Source: CAVRRZ01 sp963723745 (GTDB lineage: Bacteria > Actinomycetota > Actinomycetes > Mycobacteriales > Geodermatophilaceae). From it: a stretch of 64,000 nt of DNA. The notes beneath the pieces were generated by a model. That model was given only the letters and a program-made list of their open reading frames with translations. It had not been told where the DNA came from and made no database searches. The position numbers and the translations under genes are program-made. Positions 63,277-64,000 of the stretch are shown here, one piece after another (within the stretch, counting starts at the first letter, position 1; each line of letters opens with the position of its first letter). The stretch covers positions 1,178,001 to 1,242,000 of the forward strand of contig CAVRRZ010000001.1 in NCBI GenBank assembly GCA_963723745.1, in the 5' to 3' direction.

Positions 63277-63369
63277 GCCGGCCTCCTTGGTTGAGGGCTC
63301 AACTAACGCGCACTGTAGCGCCGCGGAGCCCCGATGTCTTCCCTCCCACCGCGATTCCCTGCCCTTCCC

Positions 63370-63438
63370 GGCCATTCGTCCACAAATGGCCGCTCACCTC
63401 CGGCCGTTTGTGGACGAATGGCCGCTCACCTCCGGCCT
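63370..63438. repeat. Paired TTTGTGGACAAA-type palindromic units
   Basis: Units at 63370-63391 and 63402-63423 are mutual reverse complements with one mismatch (core ATTCGTCCACAAAT and its inverse) and are followed by direct copies of GGCCGCTCACCTCCGGCC. They lie in the divergent promoter region between the pirin operon and the ATP-grasp gene. The same core occurs at 16973-17047 and inside the gene at 12410. Confidence 0.65.
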
Positions 63439-63489
63439 GGGAACGGGCTCCGACACGCGGGCGACACGTGGCGTCACTAGGTTCGACCC

Positions 63490-64000
63490 ATGGCCGACCT
63501 CTTCGACGGCTATCCGCTGGGGTCGCAGTGGGACGAGATGTTCGGCGGCGCCGCCCGCCCGCGGGCCGCCTACGCGGGGCTCTTCGCCGCCCTGCAGCCG
63601 ATGGCGGCCGAGGAGCTCGCCGCCCGCGCCGACCTGCTCAGCCAGACCTACCGCGACGCCGGGGTCACCTTCGCCCACGCCGGTGAGGAGCAGCCGTTCC
63701 CGCTCGACATCGTCCCGCGGGTCATCGGCGCCGAGGAGTGGTCGATCATCGAGCGCGGCGTCGCCCAGCGGGTGCTGGCGCTCGAGGCCTTCCTCGCCGA
63801 CGTCTACGGCGCGGGCCAGGTGTTCGCCGACCGGGTGGTGCCGCGCAGCGTCGTCACCACCAGCGCGCACTTCCACCGGCAGGCGCACGGGCTGGTGCCG
63901 CCCAACGGCGTGCGCATCCACGTCGCCGGCGTCGACCTGGTGCGCGACGAGGCCGGTGACTTCCGGGTGCTGGAGGACAACCTGCGCTCGCCGTCCGGGG
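63490..64000 (+). CDS. Circularly permuted ATP-grasp protein (DUF404/DUF407), 3' end outside window
   Basis: The first 170 residues are present, from ATG 63490: LFDGYPLGSQWDEMFGGAAR, LFAALQPMAAEELAARADLL, GVTFAHAGEEQPFPLDIVPR, IIERGVAQRVLALEAFLADV, GVRIHVAGVDLVRDEAGDFR and VLEDNLRSPSG (the ATP-grasp ligand region). This is the N-terminal part of the circularly permuted type 2 ATP-grasp family, usually ~480-550 residues and encoded with an alpha-E domain protein and a transglutaminase, which make or modify a peptide-like product. Those partners would lie beyond the window. Confidence 0.88.
   Translation, partial: MADLFDGYPLGSQWDEMFGGAARPRAAYAGLFAALQPMAAEELAARADLLSQTYRDAGVTFAHAGEEQPFPLDIVPRVIGAEEWSIIERGVAQRVLALEAFLADVYGAGQVFADRVVPRSVVTTSAHFHRQAHGLVPPNGVRIHVAGVDLVRDEAGDFRVLEDNLRSPSG

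Overview
The window is very GC-rich, uses many GTG starts and 4-bp ATGA/GTGA gene overlaps, and carries actinobacterial signature genes: two LytR-CpsA-Psr (LCP) proteins, a SigE-type sigma factor with a linked membrane regulator, DUF2630, a TadA-associated protein, a PPOX/F420-type protein, a CGNR regulator and the ffs-dnaX-ybaB-recR neighbourhood. I infer an actinomycete, most likely Geodermatophilaceae (Blastococcus/Geodermatophilus/Modestobacter type); the genus is a guess from gene content. No phage, transposase, plasmid or CRISPR signal was seen, so this looks like chromosomal backbone with one large surface-polysaccharide block.

Layout. 1-20 kb is cell-envelope glycan chemistry: an LCP protein, a translationally coupled three-gene operon (processive GT2 synthase, membrane-anchored beta-helix protein, beta-helix lipoprotein), a second LCP protein, UDP-glucose 6-dehydrogenase, a GAF-ANTAR remnant, a coupled operon (GT2-polysaccharide deacetylase fusion, Wzx-like flippase, GT2, polytopic polymerase-like protein) and two further GT2 enzymes. 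20-25 kb holds a PHP protein, DoxX-like and PAP2 membrane proteins, a CGNR regulator divergent from an MFS transporter across a perfect palindrome, and tRNA-Ser(GCT) and tRNA-Arg(ACG). 25-34 kb holds a GerMN lipoprotein, a DUF4032 kinase-like protein, two tandem class A penicillin-binding proteins and an FMN lactate oxidase-like enzyme. 34-42 kb holds a substrate-binding/VWA protein, TyrA, a thioesterase, an O-methyltransferase, TadA with its associated protein and a HAD hydrolase, tRNA-Ser(CGA) and a pyruvate carboxylase subunit B-like carboxyltransferase. 42-52 kb holds a Ser/Thr kinase, tRNA-Ser(GGA), an EamA exporter, the SRP RNA, a SigE/anti-sigma pair and dnaX-ybaB-recR. 52-58.6 kb is a complete five-gene peptide ABC importer operon. 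58.7-64 kb holds a TPM-domain protein, a PPOX protein, two pirins and the start of a circularly permuted ATP-grasp gene.

How the genes may work together. Ugd makes UDP-glucuronate. The processive synthase could polymerise it, the beta-helix proteins could epimerise or cleave the polymer, and LCP proteins could attach glycans to the wall. The second cluster has the parts of a Wzx/Wzy-like pathway. Two non-coding themes run through the window: families of long intergenic hairpins (a three-copy ~60-bp inverted repeat and a dispersed TTTGTGGACAAA palindrome, one copy inside a coding region), and many single-base frameshifts, densest at 36.5-40.5 kb and including essential genes, which I read mainly as sequence errors.
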